A stretch of 64,000 bases of DNA from Liolophura sinensis (Eukaryota > Mollusca > Polyplacophora > Chitonida > Chitonidae), in the NCBI RefSeq assembly GCF_032854445.1, contig NC_088296.1, positions 22,061,853 to 22,125,852 of the forward strand. The letters are read 5' to 3'. Positions 19,613 to 30,500 of the stretch are shown piece after piece. The notes beneath the pieces were generated by a model. The model saw only the letters and a program-made list of their open reading frames with translations, was not told the DNA's origin and ran no database searches. The first letter of the stretch is position 1. Each line of letters begins with the position of its first letter. A program made the translations under genes and the position numbers.

Positions 19613-22600
19613 CTGTAACCAATGTATACAATGTAGAAGAAAAAAAATCAAATTTCGAAAAACAAATGAGAATGTCAGTCTGTCCGATAATTTGATTCAC
19701 ACCTTACTTTAATTCTGTTACGTAAACGCTTTTTTTCTCATTTTACCTATTTTGGATTCTATAGTTTCTGGGACGGAGAAGGGGAGGGGTAAAATTAATG
19801 GCACATTTTTCTCCATTGGATAAGACTAAAAACTACGTTACATAAGGTTTGTAATCGGTTACCCTGCTGTAGCGGTTGTTTTGTTATTTTGGTTAAATCC
19901 CTAACTAAAAAATATTCGCTTGTTTTTTTTATTTTGAGGGTTTTATAATTATAAATTATATTTTGTATTATATTATAATTCCCAAGTGAATTAGACAAGA
20001 AATGGCATGATTTTACGGGTTACCTGCTAGGATGGCTGTATTTCTCTCCACAACTCCGAACGCCGACGCCACGAATACTGCTATAAACAAGACGAACACG
20101 GCACGTGACAGGATGTAACGACATACGCGTCTGTTCCTTTGCTGGATTGTCTCATCTGAAGATGATACATGTGACATGCGCAATATGAGTGACTGATTTG
20201 ATAACTGACTAGTTGACATACAAGCCCACTGACAAAGTCAGGTATGAAATTGAAGAAATATATGTAGGTATAGGCACGGGTCAAGACAAGCACATAGTGT
20301 GGTGATAATAATTGATGTGCTTTTGTGCAGTATGACTGACTTGATGCTTGACTGACTGATTGATAAAAATGACAGACACGCTCATTCACTCATTCACTCA
20401 CTCACTCAGGTACGAAATTGGACAAAATATATTTAAGCATAGTGACCACACTGAACAAGCAGACTGTCGTGACAACACAAAATCTAAAAGAAAACGACAT
20501 TAATTCTGCCCCAATATTGCAAACCAATTAGCCAACCTTGGGAGGGAAAAAACAGGTCGTCCTTTGGTTTTGTTCAGGCGCCTCTGAGTCTACTATGTCA
20601 TTTGTACCAATTTATAATAAAAGAAACAATGAACAGATTAATTAATTTATGAATCAATTAACTGACGCATGAATGTAGGTGACAATGTACAGTGTAAAGC
20701 TCTGCTCCCATTTCCCTCACCACGGATTGTATAAATAAACTAATTTTAGGCCTATATAGACTTTTTGTACCTATTCAGTGGAGAATGTTGAAGGATACAT
20801 AACAAAATACTGTAAAACGAAGTGCGTGTGGTTTTAAGGAATATATATGCCACAAAAAAGAGAAGAAAATCATCTTGCGAAATATTACATATTTCTTTAT
20901 TTTTATTTTATTGTATATTTCTGGCTATTTTATGCACCATTTCCGTCAGCGGCTGGAAATATTCGGCTATGACTTCATCAATGAACATACTGGAAACGCG
21001 GGATCGGATCAGCGCCACCAATTCTGGTTTTCCCCTCAACAAAGTTGTTTTTTACATCTATCACTGTTGACGTCACCACAGCAAGCTACTTAACAGACTG
21101 GAAGCTGGGCCTGGGAAAAACCGTAGTTAAAATCCAGTTTTACGCCCCAAGCTGATAAACTTTAATGTAGTTTTGTATGTTAAACCACATCATATACTAC
21201 GTGCCAAGAAATAGAGATCAAGCGTTTATTGAATCCTGTAAGCTATGTGTGCACAAGTAGGTCACAGCTTACGGGACATATTTAAGTAAGGCATTTCCAA
21301 GCTGACTTACTTGTGCACACATAGTTTAACATAGTATTCTCATCTCGCTTGATGAATGTGGCGAACATTTAATTTGCTGAACAAGGGCTTTCATTTTGTG
21401 TCACATTTACCTCTGCGGATGGAAATGGCGTCTTTTATGGAGATTGAAAACTGAATTGCCAGGCAGATTGTAGACAAGATTAACAAGATAATGGCAGGCC
21501 ATAAATATCCCACTTCGTCAACTGAGGATGACTTGTCAGTGGTTGTTCTTTCTTGGTGCGGTTGTGTGTGACCTTGAAAGAAAAGTATAAAACACCAAAC
21601 AAATAAACAAATACATACATACTGAAGACATTTTCTCACATCTACGTTGCAGTATTTGTTATAGGCCTAATATACTTGCACATGTGCGTAAAACACCAAG
21701 CAAATAAATAAATACATACATACTGAAGACATTTTCTCACATCTACGTTGCAGTATGTGTTATAGGCCTAATATACTTGCACATGTGCGTAAAACGCCAA
21801 GCAAATAAATAAATACATACATGCTGAAGACATTTTCTCACATCTACGTTGCAGTATGTGTTATAGGCCTAATATACTTGCACATGTGCGTAAAGCACCA
21901 AGCAAATAAATAAATATGCTTTGCTGTGAACCCCGTCTTTAAACATTGTACTATGTTTTGTTTTATTTCTTCCTGATTCATTGCCTGACCTACATTTTTG
22001 ACCTACGTGCAGGGCCTGTTGAAACGCAGACCTTCCCACGTACGGTCGGAGAGGAAGCCAGCATGAACTGGACGAACTCACAATGGTAATGGTGAGAAGC
22101 GCCACAGTCAGTGCCCCGCGCTGCTCGACACACAAATCACACATGACTGGCTAAAGCATTGTAATTTACGGTATTTTCACACAACATTCGTTGAGTTTCG
22201 TGCATGTTAAATATTTGCGACACCTAATACATCACATGAATTCCTTCATTGTGGCAGACAACAGAAAAACCCTGGGATGTCGCCAAAGTCCTAAAGTCAC
22301 AGCATTTGGAGGCGTATATAGTAATGAGCTCTGCGCATGCGCACTGAATTTAAGGACTAACAACCCGAAACAGCTATCTGGCTAATATGGGCTGTAAAAT
22401 TAGTACAGTGTAACTAGAAGGTAGGATCTGACGTATTGTTCTGTCTCAATACAACAAACTTGGTTAATTGCTATCTAAAGCTATACCCAAGAATATTTCA
22501 TCGATTTGATGGTGGTCGTTTTCATTGGTGAAAGAAACGGACCTATGGCAAGTTATAATTGTGAACTTTTTGACCTTTGACGTGTGATAATGGTGGAAGC

Positions 22601-25600
22601 ATGTGACCTCAAGTGAATATCATGTAAAACTATTTCCTAAATAACTATAACATCAAACCAAAAAAGAGAAAAACAATAATGTGATTATTGAAATCTTCCG
22701 GTTTTCACTGCAATCGATTAAAGTTAACTGGAGGAAAGCTTTCGAAATATTAATTTTCAATATACGAATTATGAAATTCTCGGTGCCAAAAAATATTTTT
22801 GTGAATTGGAAGTTGTTACCTAATTGGAAGGTTGCCATGACAACAGTGGTTGAATCTTTCTTCTGTCTATCATGCAAACGGGTTTAGGTGTTTACGAAGG
22901 GTTAAACAGGAATAAAAGAACCAAGGATACTCACTTGTTCCGTCAGTTAACGGTTTTGTCGTAACAACCAGACTCACACGAGCTGTCACATCTTTGACAG
23001 TGTCGTCTGCAGCGAGAATTCGTACAACGAAGGAACCGCTGTCGTCAAACTTTGGCTTCAGCAGAACTAACGAGCAGGCATTTCCCAAGAAAACACGTCC
23101 TTTGTAACTGTCTGCCTGATGAACTTCACCATCAGAGTCTTTCATCAGGACGTTATCGTCATCTATTTTCCATCGAATAAGGAACTTACCATCCGGGTTC
23201 TCAAGCTCATAATCGCAAGGCAACGTCACTTCCGGCTCTTGCAAGCGAGCCGAAACTGGGCTGGTGACATTAATCGTTACTGCAGTGATTCCTGGATGAA
23301 AGAAAATGACGTCATCAGAACTTATTAATCTAAGCAAGCTTCTGATATACCAACACACTGTAAAACTGTTTACAACGCATAAAGTAAGTTATCTATTGGA
23401 ATTAATACGCTCAAGATCATATTGCACTTGAACAAAGGCAGTCAATTTTACAAGCAAAGGAAAGCGAACGAGACAAACCGCTTGACGTACATCAACCACA
23501 TACGGTAAATCTGTCACCCACTCATGGTACATGTGTAGATCACGTAGTCCATGTACATATGCAGGTGTAAGAATGTAATTAAGACGTACAGCATAGAGAC
23601 AAAAACCAGCGCAGAGACGACAGTATGATAGACGTACAGTATAGAGAGAAAAACCAGAGCAGCGACGACAGTATGATAGACGTACAGTATAGAGAGAAAA
23701 ACCAGAGCAGAGACGAGAGTATGATAGACGTACAGCATAGAGAGAAAAAACAGTGCAGAGACGACAGTATGATAGACGTACAGCATAGAGAGAAAAAACA
23801 GAGCAGCGACGACAGTATGATAGACGTACATCATAAAGAGAAAAACCAGAGCAGCGACGACAGTATGGTAGACGTACATCATAAAGAGAAAAACCAGAGC
23901 AGCGACGACAGTATGATAGACGTACAGCATAGAGAGAAAAACCAGAGCAGAGACGAGAGTATGATAGACGTACAGCATAGAGAGAAAAAACAGAGCAGAG
24001 ACGACAGTATGATAGACGTACAGCATAGAGAGAAAAAACAGAGTAAAGACGACAGTATGATAGACGTACAACATGGAGAGAAAAACCAGACAAACGACGA
24101 TAGTGTGATATACGTACAGCATAGAGAGCAAATCCAGAGCAGCGAAGACAGAGTGATAGACGTACAGCATAGAGAGAAAAACCAGAGCAGAGACGACAGT
24201 ATGATAGGCGTACAGCATAGAGAGAAAAACCAGAGCAGCGACGACAGTATGATAGACGTACAGCATAGAGAGAAAAACCAGAGCAGCGACAACAGTATGA
24301 TAGACGTACAGCATAGAAAGAAAAAACAGAGCAGAGACGACAGTATGATAGACGTACAGCATAGAGAGAAAAACCAGAGCAGAGACGACAGTATGATAGA
24401 CGTACAGCATAGAGAGAAAAACCAGAGCAGAGACGACAGTATGATAGACGTAAAGCATAGAGAGAAAAACCAGAGCAGACACGACAGTATGACAGACGTA
24501 CAGTATAGAGAGAAAAACCAGAGCAGAGACGACAATATGATAGACGTACAGCATAGAGAGAAAAAACAGAGCAGAGACGACAGTATGATAGACGTACAGT
24601 ATAAAGAGAAAAAACAGAGCAGCGACGACAGTATGATAGACGTACAGCGTAAACAGAAAAAACAGTGCAGAGACGACAGTATGATAGACGTACAGCATAG
24701 AGAGAAAAAACAGAGCAGAGACGACAGTATGATAGACGTACAGCATAGAGAGAAAAAACAGAGCAGCGACGACAGTATGATAGACGTACAACATGGAGAG
24801 AAAAACCAGACAAACGACGATAGTGTGATATACGTACAGCATAGAGAGAAAATCCAGAGCAGCGACGACAGTATGATAGACGTACAGCATAGAGAGAAAA
24901 ACCAGAGCAGCGACAACAGTATGATAGACGTACAGCATAGAAAGAAAAAACAGAGCAGAGACGACAGTATGATAGACGTACAGCATAGAGAGTAAAACCA
25001 GAGCAGAGACGACAGAGTGATAGACGTACAACATAGAGAGAAAAACCAGACAAGGGACGATAGTGTGATAGACGTAAAGCATAGATAGAGAAACCAGAGC
25101 AGTGATAATGTACAGATCTGCACAGGTCTGCATGGTTATTTATATATTTATTTTATTGCGTTTTTACGCCGTATTCAAGAACTTTTCACTTATACGACAG
25201 CGGCCATCGATTTGGTTATTTTAAAGGTGCTAAATGCGTTAGGTATTGATAATTATCATCGAAAGACAATGATTTTTTTATTATTTTATATTTTCTTTTC
25301 CTTTATCGTCATAGTCCAGCCAGCGAGAGCTAGAATCGAGCATATGACCTGATCGGTCAGGGACTGGTTGGGTGTGGTGAGAACAAAGCTTTAGAAAAAA
25401 AATGTATATTAAATATTTGCAAATAAATCTTCACGTTCTTTCATTTGATTTTGTTGTCATTTTATATTTTTTTCTCCTTTATCGTCACAGTCCAAAGTCG
25501 AACAAAGCTTTAGCCAAGGAGCCGGCGAGAACTGAAGTCCGGATGTAGTCCTACCCTCTCCGTCTGCGAACACGTCACTACAACATATCATTTTACTATT

Positions 25601-25679
25601 CTGGCTTGATACGGTACTGTAAAGAAGTTTACTTACCGGTGAAAAAAAAAGTACAGGAGAACAATAAGATCCACCGCAT
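19539..25679 (-). CDS. One-Ig, three-transmembrane protein (complete, 255 aa)
   Basis: Five exons joined at GT-AG sites, all introns phase 1, give a complete 255-residue frame. A signal peptide (MRWILLFSCTFFFTG) is followed by one V-like Ig domain at about 18-125 (C40, W55, DDSG at 97-100), a Thr/Ser-rich stalk, and predicted membrane helices at about 157-178, 202-223 and 228-249, with a basic loop (IQQRNRRVCR) between helices 1 and 2. The N-terminus should be outside and the short KYMKLE tail inside. The F strand lacks the usual Cys. One Ig domain followed by several membrane spans recalls CD47 (one Ig plus five spans), but I see only three spans and no diagnostic identity, so that is only a hypothesis. 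A B7/butyrophilin-like V domain is an alternative for the Ig part. A consensus-like CAG two bases before the ATG may be the acceptor of an upstream 5' UTR exon. Confidence 0.82.
20024..20155 (-). CDS. One-Ig/3TM gene exon 4: basic loop and second helix
   Basis: This 132 nt exon has a TATCATCTTCAG acceptor and a GTAACC donor, phase 1 both sides. It encodes DETIQQRNRRVCRY, then the helix RAVFVLFIAVFVASAFGVV and the start of the next hydrophobic stretch. The basic loop fits a cytoplasmic location. Confidence 0.8.
21218..21352. mobile_element. Small foldback element or hairpin, 135 bp
   Basis: CTATGTGTGCACAAGTAGGT pairs with ACTTACTTGTGCACACATAG, and the outer TCAAGCG pairs with CGCTTGA. The inner stem is about 28 bp with few mismatches. 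It sits just downstream of the TM1 exon of the one-Ig/3TM gene, inside its intron. Either a MITE or a transcribed hairpin. Confidence 0.5.
21411..21572 (-). CDS. One-Ig/3TM gene exon 3: stalk and first membrane helix
   Basis: This 162 nt exon has a TTCTTTCAAG acceptor and a GTAAAT donor, phase 1 both sides. It encodes a polar Thr/Ser stalk followed by the helix YLWPAIILLILSTICLAIQF and a charged segment. Confidence 0.82.
21587..21915. repeat. 101 bp tandem repeat containing a SINE tail, about 3 copies
   Basis: GTAAAACACCAAGCAAATAA starts each unit at 21688, 21789 and 21890, followed by TACTGAAGACATTTTCTCAC and GGCCTAATATACTTGCACAT. The first part is the 3' end of SINE family 1; the rest is unique sequence captured into the repeat. 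Confidence 0.85.
22010..22140 (-). mobile_element. SINE family 1, head fragment
   Basis: In reverse orientation, CAGACCTTCCCACGTACGGT and GAGGAAGCCAGCATGAACTG, then the box B region (GAACTCACAATGG). It preserves the tRNA-related head missing from most other copies. Confidence 0.65.
22935..23291 (-). CDS. One-Ig/3TM gene exon 2: V-like Ig domain
   Basis: This 357 nt exon has a TTCATCCAG acceptor and a GTGAGT donor, phase 1 both sides. It encodes TLPCDYE (Cys40), LIRWKID (Trp55), the V-set-like SYKGRVFL strand and FDDSGSFVVRI. In a canonical domain the last motif would read DxGxYxC; here the Cys is replaced by Val, and an unpaired Cys87 lies in the preceding strand. An NVT glycosylation site is present. 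Confidence 0.85.
23600..25110. repeat. 48 bp tandem repeat, about 31 copies
   Basis: The unit reads AGACGACAGTATGATAGACG, TACAGCATAGAGAGAAAAAC, CAGAGCAG. It is open on both strands because 48 is a multiple of three. It lies in the first intron of the one-Ig/3TM gene. Several sub-blocks repeat in the same order (for example the ACATGGAGAGAAAAACCAGA variant near 24070 and 24790), indicating block duplication of about 720 bp. Confidence 0.93.
25135..25215 (-). mobile_element. SINE family 1, 3' fragment
   Basis: GTTTTTACGCCGTATTCAAG and CACTTATACGACAGCGGCCA in reverse orientation, directly abutting the 48 bp array. Confidence 0.7.
25637..25679 (-). CDS. One-Ig/3TM gene exon 1: signal peptide
   Basis: The 43 nt coding part starts at ATG and encodes MRWILLFSCTFFFT plus one base before a GTAAGT donor. 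It is hydrophobic, with an early Arg, as in a signal peptide. GTGTTACAG immediately upstream looks like an acceptor, so the 5' UTR may be split. Confidence 0.75.
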
Positions 25680-27600
25680 GTCTGTAACACAAAATAAGAA
25701 GTATTGAGCTCGTGAACAGAGTGCCACATGATGCCTGGACTTTCTATTGGGTAACTGTCCGTCAACTATGTGTAAATGAGAACTTGACTGGCCCTCAGTC
25801 ACTCATGATGTCTCGCTTTGTAATGCATTAGCGTGAGGTGTGGAAATGCGTGTGAATTATCAGCATAGGTTAGTAGGTATGGTGTCAGTTAGAGGAGGTA
25901 ACCCGCCTCTGGCTACGGCTGTGAGCCTGTTTTATTTTTTTCTCTCTTCTATTTTACTGAAGCAGACTCTAGATTGAAAGATTTCATGTTTTAATTCCTT
26001 TATCATGTTCCCAATGTGTCAGTGAGTGTGAGCCTGTTACGCTGAGTCGTAGCTTGCGCTATAAATAGCCCCGGTTCTCGAGTGGAAAAACCGGTTTTTC
26101 AATCGATATGCTGTACAGATCAAGGGTATTATATGGTGCTTCGAAATAAAATCCCAGTTATACACGTAGTTTATGCAATATACACTGGTTAAGTACACTC
26201 GCTGTTTCATTATTCGATTAAAGCCAACCGACACCGGAATAATGAGGTCGTGGGTTCGAATCCAGCCTGTTGAATAGTTCGAGGAGCTAGGGTGCTCTTA
26301 ATGCATCTTTTTCCCACTCATAACATATAACCCTTGTCATACATGTATAAATAAAAAAATTATCATACGGAAGTCAAACAGCAGTCAAATACATGAAATA
26401 AATACACAGACACATCAGCATTTTTTGTCCGGAATTTTTGTAGTCGGAAAATCATTAATTACAAACTTTCTGACATTCCTCTACCTCTTGTACACTGTAA
26501 AATGGCGTTCCAAGTCCAAAATCGCAAGGCACATTTCCAAAACAATGTAAAAACCACTTTCCAAAGCAATATACACACAATAATATATATTCAAATAGTA
26601 AACAAAGTCTAACTCTTAATCCATAAATGATGAAGACTTCTCAATAGTTCAGGCCATGGCTCTAATGGTTCATGATTGTGCCACTCCTAGCACATTTGCT
26701 AATCAATTTTACCCATGAAAGGACTCGATGTTATCTATTAATAAAGAATATGACAAAGAAAATGTCAAATTGATAGAAGTATTATGAGAAAGATTCCGTT
26801 ATATTTACTGTTAACGTTTTTTCACCTACACTTTTTTGACAAGTGTTAATGAAAAGACAGCACTGGGGTTTTTGTGGCGTTTTTGCACCCCACAGAGTCG
26901 ATGCACCCCGTCATACGTGTAGCTGACGGTCCACCCAGCCATAGGCGTACATGTAGGTCAGCTCGACATTCAGCGTAGATTTAACTTTACCAAGACTTGG
27001 TCAAGATATCACAGCATTTTGAAACACGACGTCTTCAATGTGAAATTGAAATTAGACCTGCCGAGGAGTATTTGTTAACTGGGTTTTGTTTGACTCAACT
27101 TATTTAAAGCCAATTGTCTCTATTTTTACTCATTCGTCTTGTTTACCTGATCACAGAGATTTAATCCGCAGCTTTGCTATCTATATCTACCACCTCTGTA
27201 CAATAGGATAAGCTGCTTGGTAAGTCTGAACTTCGATTTAAAAACTGTAATTTTTCGTAATTTTGTATAAAGTGAATAATCGACCCATTCAGTTTTGAAA
27301 TAACATAACACTGAACACATCGAATTCGTATAAATGTACTCAGTCTCACTTTATACCTGTTTTTATGTATAGAACATCGGTGTTCAATGCTGTGTCTAAA
27401 CTAGGCCATATGATTATAGATTTTACAGGTGTGTTTTGGAGTTACGCTGGTGACGATTCTAGCGCTTATAAATTAATAACAGACTTTAACAAAGTATATG
27501 GCAACAGGACTATGTGCCCGTACCTATTAACGCCGTATATGTCTAAGCAAATGTTGGGTAATAGCTTCTCCTATAGGTCGAACAATCGACAAAGAGGTAT
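25680..27600. other. No gene seen
   Basis: Low-complexity AT-rich sequence upstream of the one-Ig/3TM gene. Only a tRNA-like box B (see 26185) stands out. A promoter for the minus-strand gene should lie near 25700-26000 but no motif is convincing. Confidence 0.35.
26185..26275 (+). mobile_element. tRNA-like segment, possible SINE head
   Basis: GTCGTGGGTTCGAATCCAGC is a perfect RNA polymerase III box B. TGGTTAAGTACACTCGCTG about 60 bases upstream loosely resembles box A. The arms of a functional tRNA cloverleaf are not evident, so it is more likely a tRNA-derived repeat than a tRNA gene. Confidence 0.35.
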
Positions 27601-27639
27601 TTATGTATGTATTTATTTGTTTGGTTGCTCATTTGTGCC

Positions 27640-28690
27640 ATGCTCAATAAAATACCGGTAGCACACCTACATCTCAATAAAATACCTGTAACTCACTAAC
27701 ACCTCAATAGAATACCGGTAGTTCACTTAAATCTTAATAAAATACCAGGAGTTTACTGACATCTCAGTAAATACCGCTAGCACTGATATCTCAGTAAAAT
27801 ACCGGTAGTTCACTTACATCTCAATAAAACACCGATAGTTCACTTACATCTTAATAAAATACTGGTAGTTCACTTACATCTTAATAAAATACTGGTAGTT
27901 CACTTACATCTTAATAAAATACCGGTAGTTCACTTACATCTCAATAAAATACCGGTAGTTCACCTACATCTCAATAAAATACCGGTAGCACTGACATCTC
28001 AGTAAAATACCTGTAGTTCACTAATACCTCAATAAAACACCGCTAGCACTGATATCTCAGTAAAATACCAGTAGTTCACTGACATCTCAATAAAACGCCG
28101 ATAGTTCACTTACATCTTAATAGAATACTGGTAGTTCACTTACATCTTAATAAAATATCGGTAGTTCACTTACATCTCAATAAAATACCGGTAGTTCACT
28201 TACATCTCAATAAAATACCGGTAGTTCACCTACATCTCAATAAAATGCCGGTAGCACTGACATCTCAGTAAAATACCGGTAGTTCACTAATACCACAATA
28301 AAACACCGCTAGCACTGATATCTCAATAAAATACCGGTAGTTCACTGACATCTCAATAAAACGCCGGTAGCACTGACATCTTAGTAAAATACCTGTAGTT
28401 CACTAATACCTCAATAAAACACCGCTAGCACTGATATCTCAATAAAATACCGGTAACACTGACATCTCAGTAAAATACCTGTAGTTCACTAACACCTCAA
28501 TAAAACACTGCTAGCACTGACATCTCAGTAAAATATTGGTAATTCACTTACATCTTAATCAAATACCGGTAGCACTGACATCTCAGTAAAATACCCGTAG
28601 TTCACTTACATCTTAATAAAATACCGGTAGTTCACTTACATCTCAAAAAAAATGCCGGGAGTTTACTGACATCTCAGGAAGATACGCTGT
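27640..28690. repeat. 30 bp tandem repeat, about 35 copies
   Basis: The unit is TAAAATACCGGTAGTTCACT plus TACATCTCAA. Several copies lack 'TTCACT' or change to GCACTGACATCT, giving mixed-length units. Confidence 0.92.
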
Positions 28691-28699
28691 ATACTAAGT

Positions 28700-28765
28700 A
28701 GATATTAAGCTCCTCATCGTCATACAACTGAAAAATTTTTCAACGTAAAAACCCAAGCGTACATA
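28700..28765 (+). mobile_element. SINE family 2, 3' fragment
   Basis: CATCGTCATACAACTGAAAA and CAACGTAAAAACCCAAGC match the 3' end of the longer copies at 32297 and 38560. Confidence 0.55.
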
Positions 28766-29380
28766 CCTGCGCAATAAGCCGATGTCAAACACACTTGGAA
28801 TTATACATCCATAAGCGTTCACACATATCCAGTAGCCTAAGTGCTTGTAGTTGTTTACAACATCAAATGGTACTTCAAGCTAGCGTGCTCACATTCTATA
28901 TGACAGCGCATGTTATACGACAGAATGAGCTATAGTCCTGTACCTTCATATATACAACTACATCCACGCTAATATTGCTTGTGTTAACATGAGTTCAGTG
29001 GACGAACCAAAATGTAGTTCAGCATTACAATACGTAGGTAGGTTATATAAGCTTATCTCTGTTTGTAATGCGATACCGTCATAGCCATTACCAGGCAACC
29101 TGTGGGGGTTTTTGTGGGACACAGCCTACATGACTTGTAACAAACGTTTTTATGGTTGTGGGCGATTATAAATACGATGGATAAAGTGCTATCAGACTCG
29201 AAGTACGTCGACTGAAATTCCACGCAATATGTGGTGGTCACGTGATTGGGAATCCCGCTGGAAAGTCCGGTGGGGTTTACACATTGTATTGGCCGAACAA
29301 GTCTGTGCTTGCCCTGACGTTAGGTTTGACAAAATTTGGTTCGGCCCAAATTTTGTTCAAACCGACATCTTCATTTAAAA
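28766..29380. other. No gene seen
   Basis: Unique-looking sequence with no long frame, splice-flanked exon or repeat that I can support. Confidence 0.35.
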
Positions 29381-29384
29381 ACCT

Positions 29385-29455
29385 GCCGCCGTCGTATAAG
29401 TGAGATGTTCTTGAGTACGGCGTAAAACACCGATCAAATAAATAAATAAATACGA
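29385..29455 (+). mobile_element. SINE family 1, 3' fragment
   Basis: GCCGCCGTCGTATAAGTGAG and GTACGGCGTAAAACACCGAT, ending in (AAAT)n. Confidence 0.75.
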
Positions 29456-30014
29456 CAGCGAACTCCTTTACACCCCATGCATCGAGCTGCATGCTCTCTT
29501 TCACAGTTGCCAAGTCTGACTTTTTGTTTTTTGTTTTTTGATTTTTTTTTTTGTTTCAAGGTTTGCTTCACGACTTCACCACGGACGTATTTTCGGAATT
29601 TATCACTATGATTGCTCTATTATTCTGCTGTGAAAATGTGGTATATATATCAAGTACTACATATAACATAGAAATAATGGTTAAATGACACAAGTGTGTG
29701 TTGGGTTGGAGGTGGGCGTGGGGGTCGGGAGCTGACAATTACTGCTTCATCGCCAAGACCCCAGTGACCATGCCGTTGCTCAAGTTTTCTGTACAAAATT
29801 TACCAGTTGTGTTTGTGATATTGTATACAGCGAGCGTAGAGAGCGGCGCATGTGCCGTAAAGAGTATGACTGAGACCTGCTTCCGAGAAGTATTTTACCG
29901 GATTCTCCCAAGCGATGGATATAGAAGCTAGTACATGTAACGGATGTTGCATTTGTGGCGTTTTTATGTTTTTTGATCGTTGAATGAATATATAACTGAA
30001 GAACTATTGACTTC

Positions 30015-30150
30015 ATTGTGAATAATCGTGTACAGTTAGAACAAAACCCTAAACCGAGATAAATTGACAAGAGGCCGTATTTTACGGCTTCAAGTGACTA
30101 TTTGCCAGCTATCAAACTGTCATTGCTTCTCTGGTTTTACTCTGTGCAAG
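30015..30150 (-). repeat. Dispersed 130 bp repeat, copy 1
   Basis: On the minus strand: GAGTAAAACCAGAGAAGCAA, then TACGGCCTCTTGTCAATTTA and TTTTGTTCTAACTGTACACG. It shares its order of blocks with copies at 32835, 60308 and 63500. Confidence 0.7.
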
Positions 30151-30407
30151 CTCGTCTTTTATTATACCTACGATTACAGGTAGTGTTTGTTTACACTGGC
30201 GGAGGTTTACCGTCGCTCTCAATTTTATCTTTGTTATATCACTACTGTGTCTGTATTTATGGCAAAACGGGTCTGTTGTAGAGTTGGCTATACTCCCTAT
30301 ATAGCGGCTAATACTGCCTACGTGCTATATATAATCACAAACCAAGCCAAGGCTCGAATGGCGCATGCCGAACTCGAAGGTATCTTATCATTTCCAGCGT
30401 CTTAGTC

Positions 30408-30500
30408 TTCTTAGTACACGGAGTTCACTTAGTACACGGAGTTCACCTGTACACGGAGTTCAGTTATACTCGGAGTTCACTTAGTACACGGAGTTCACTT
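30408..30500. repeat. 20 bp tandem repeat, about 4.5 copies
   Basis: TTAGTACACGGAGTTCACTT recurs with small changes. Confidence 0.8.

Noticed and set aside
23389-25133. Long frames of 414 to 554 codons on both strands
   Set aside because: They follow the 48 bp array, which is a multiple of three, and lie in the first intron of the one-Ig/3TM gene. Plus and minus frames are open at once.
26185-26275. A tRNA gene
   Set aside because: Box B is perfect but I cannot fold acceptor and anticodon arms, and box A is poor. A tRNA-derived repeat is more likely.
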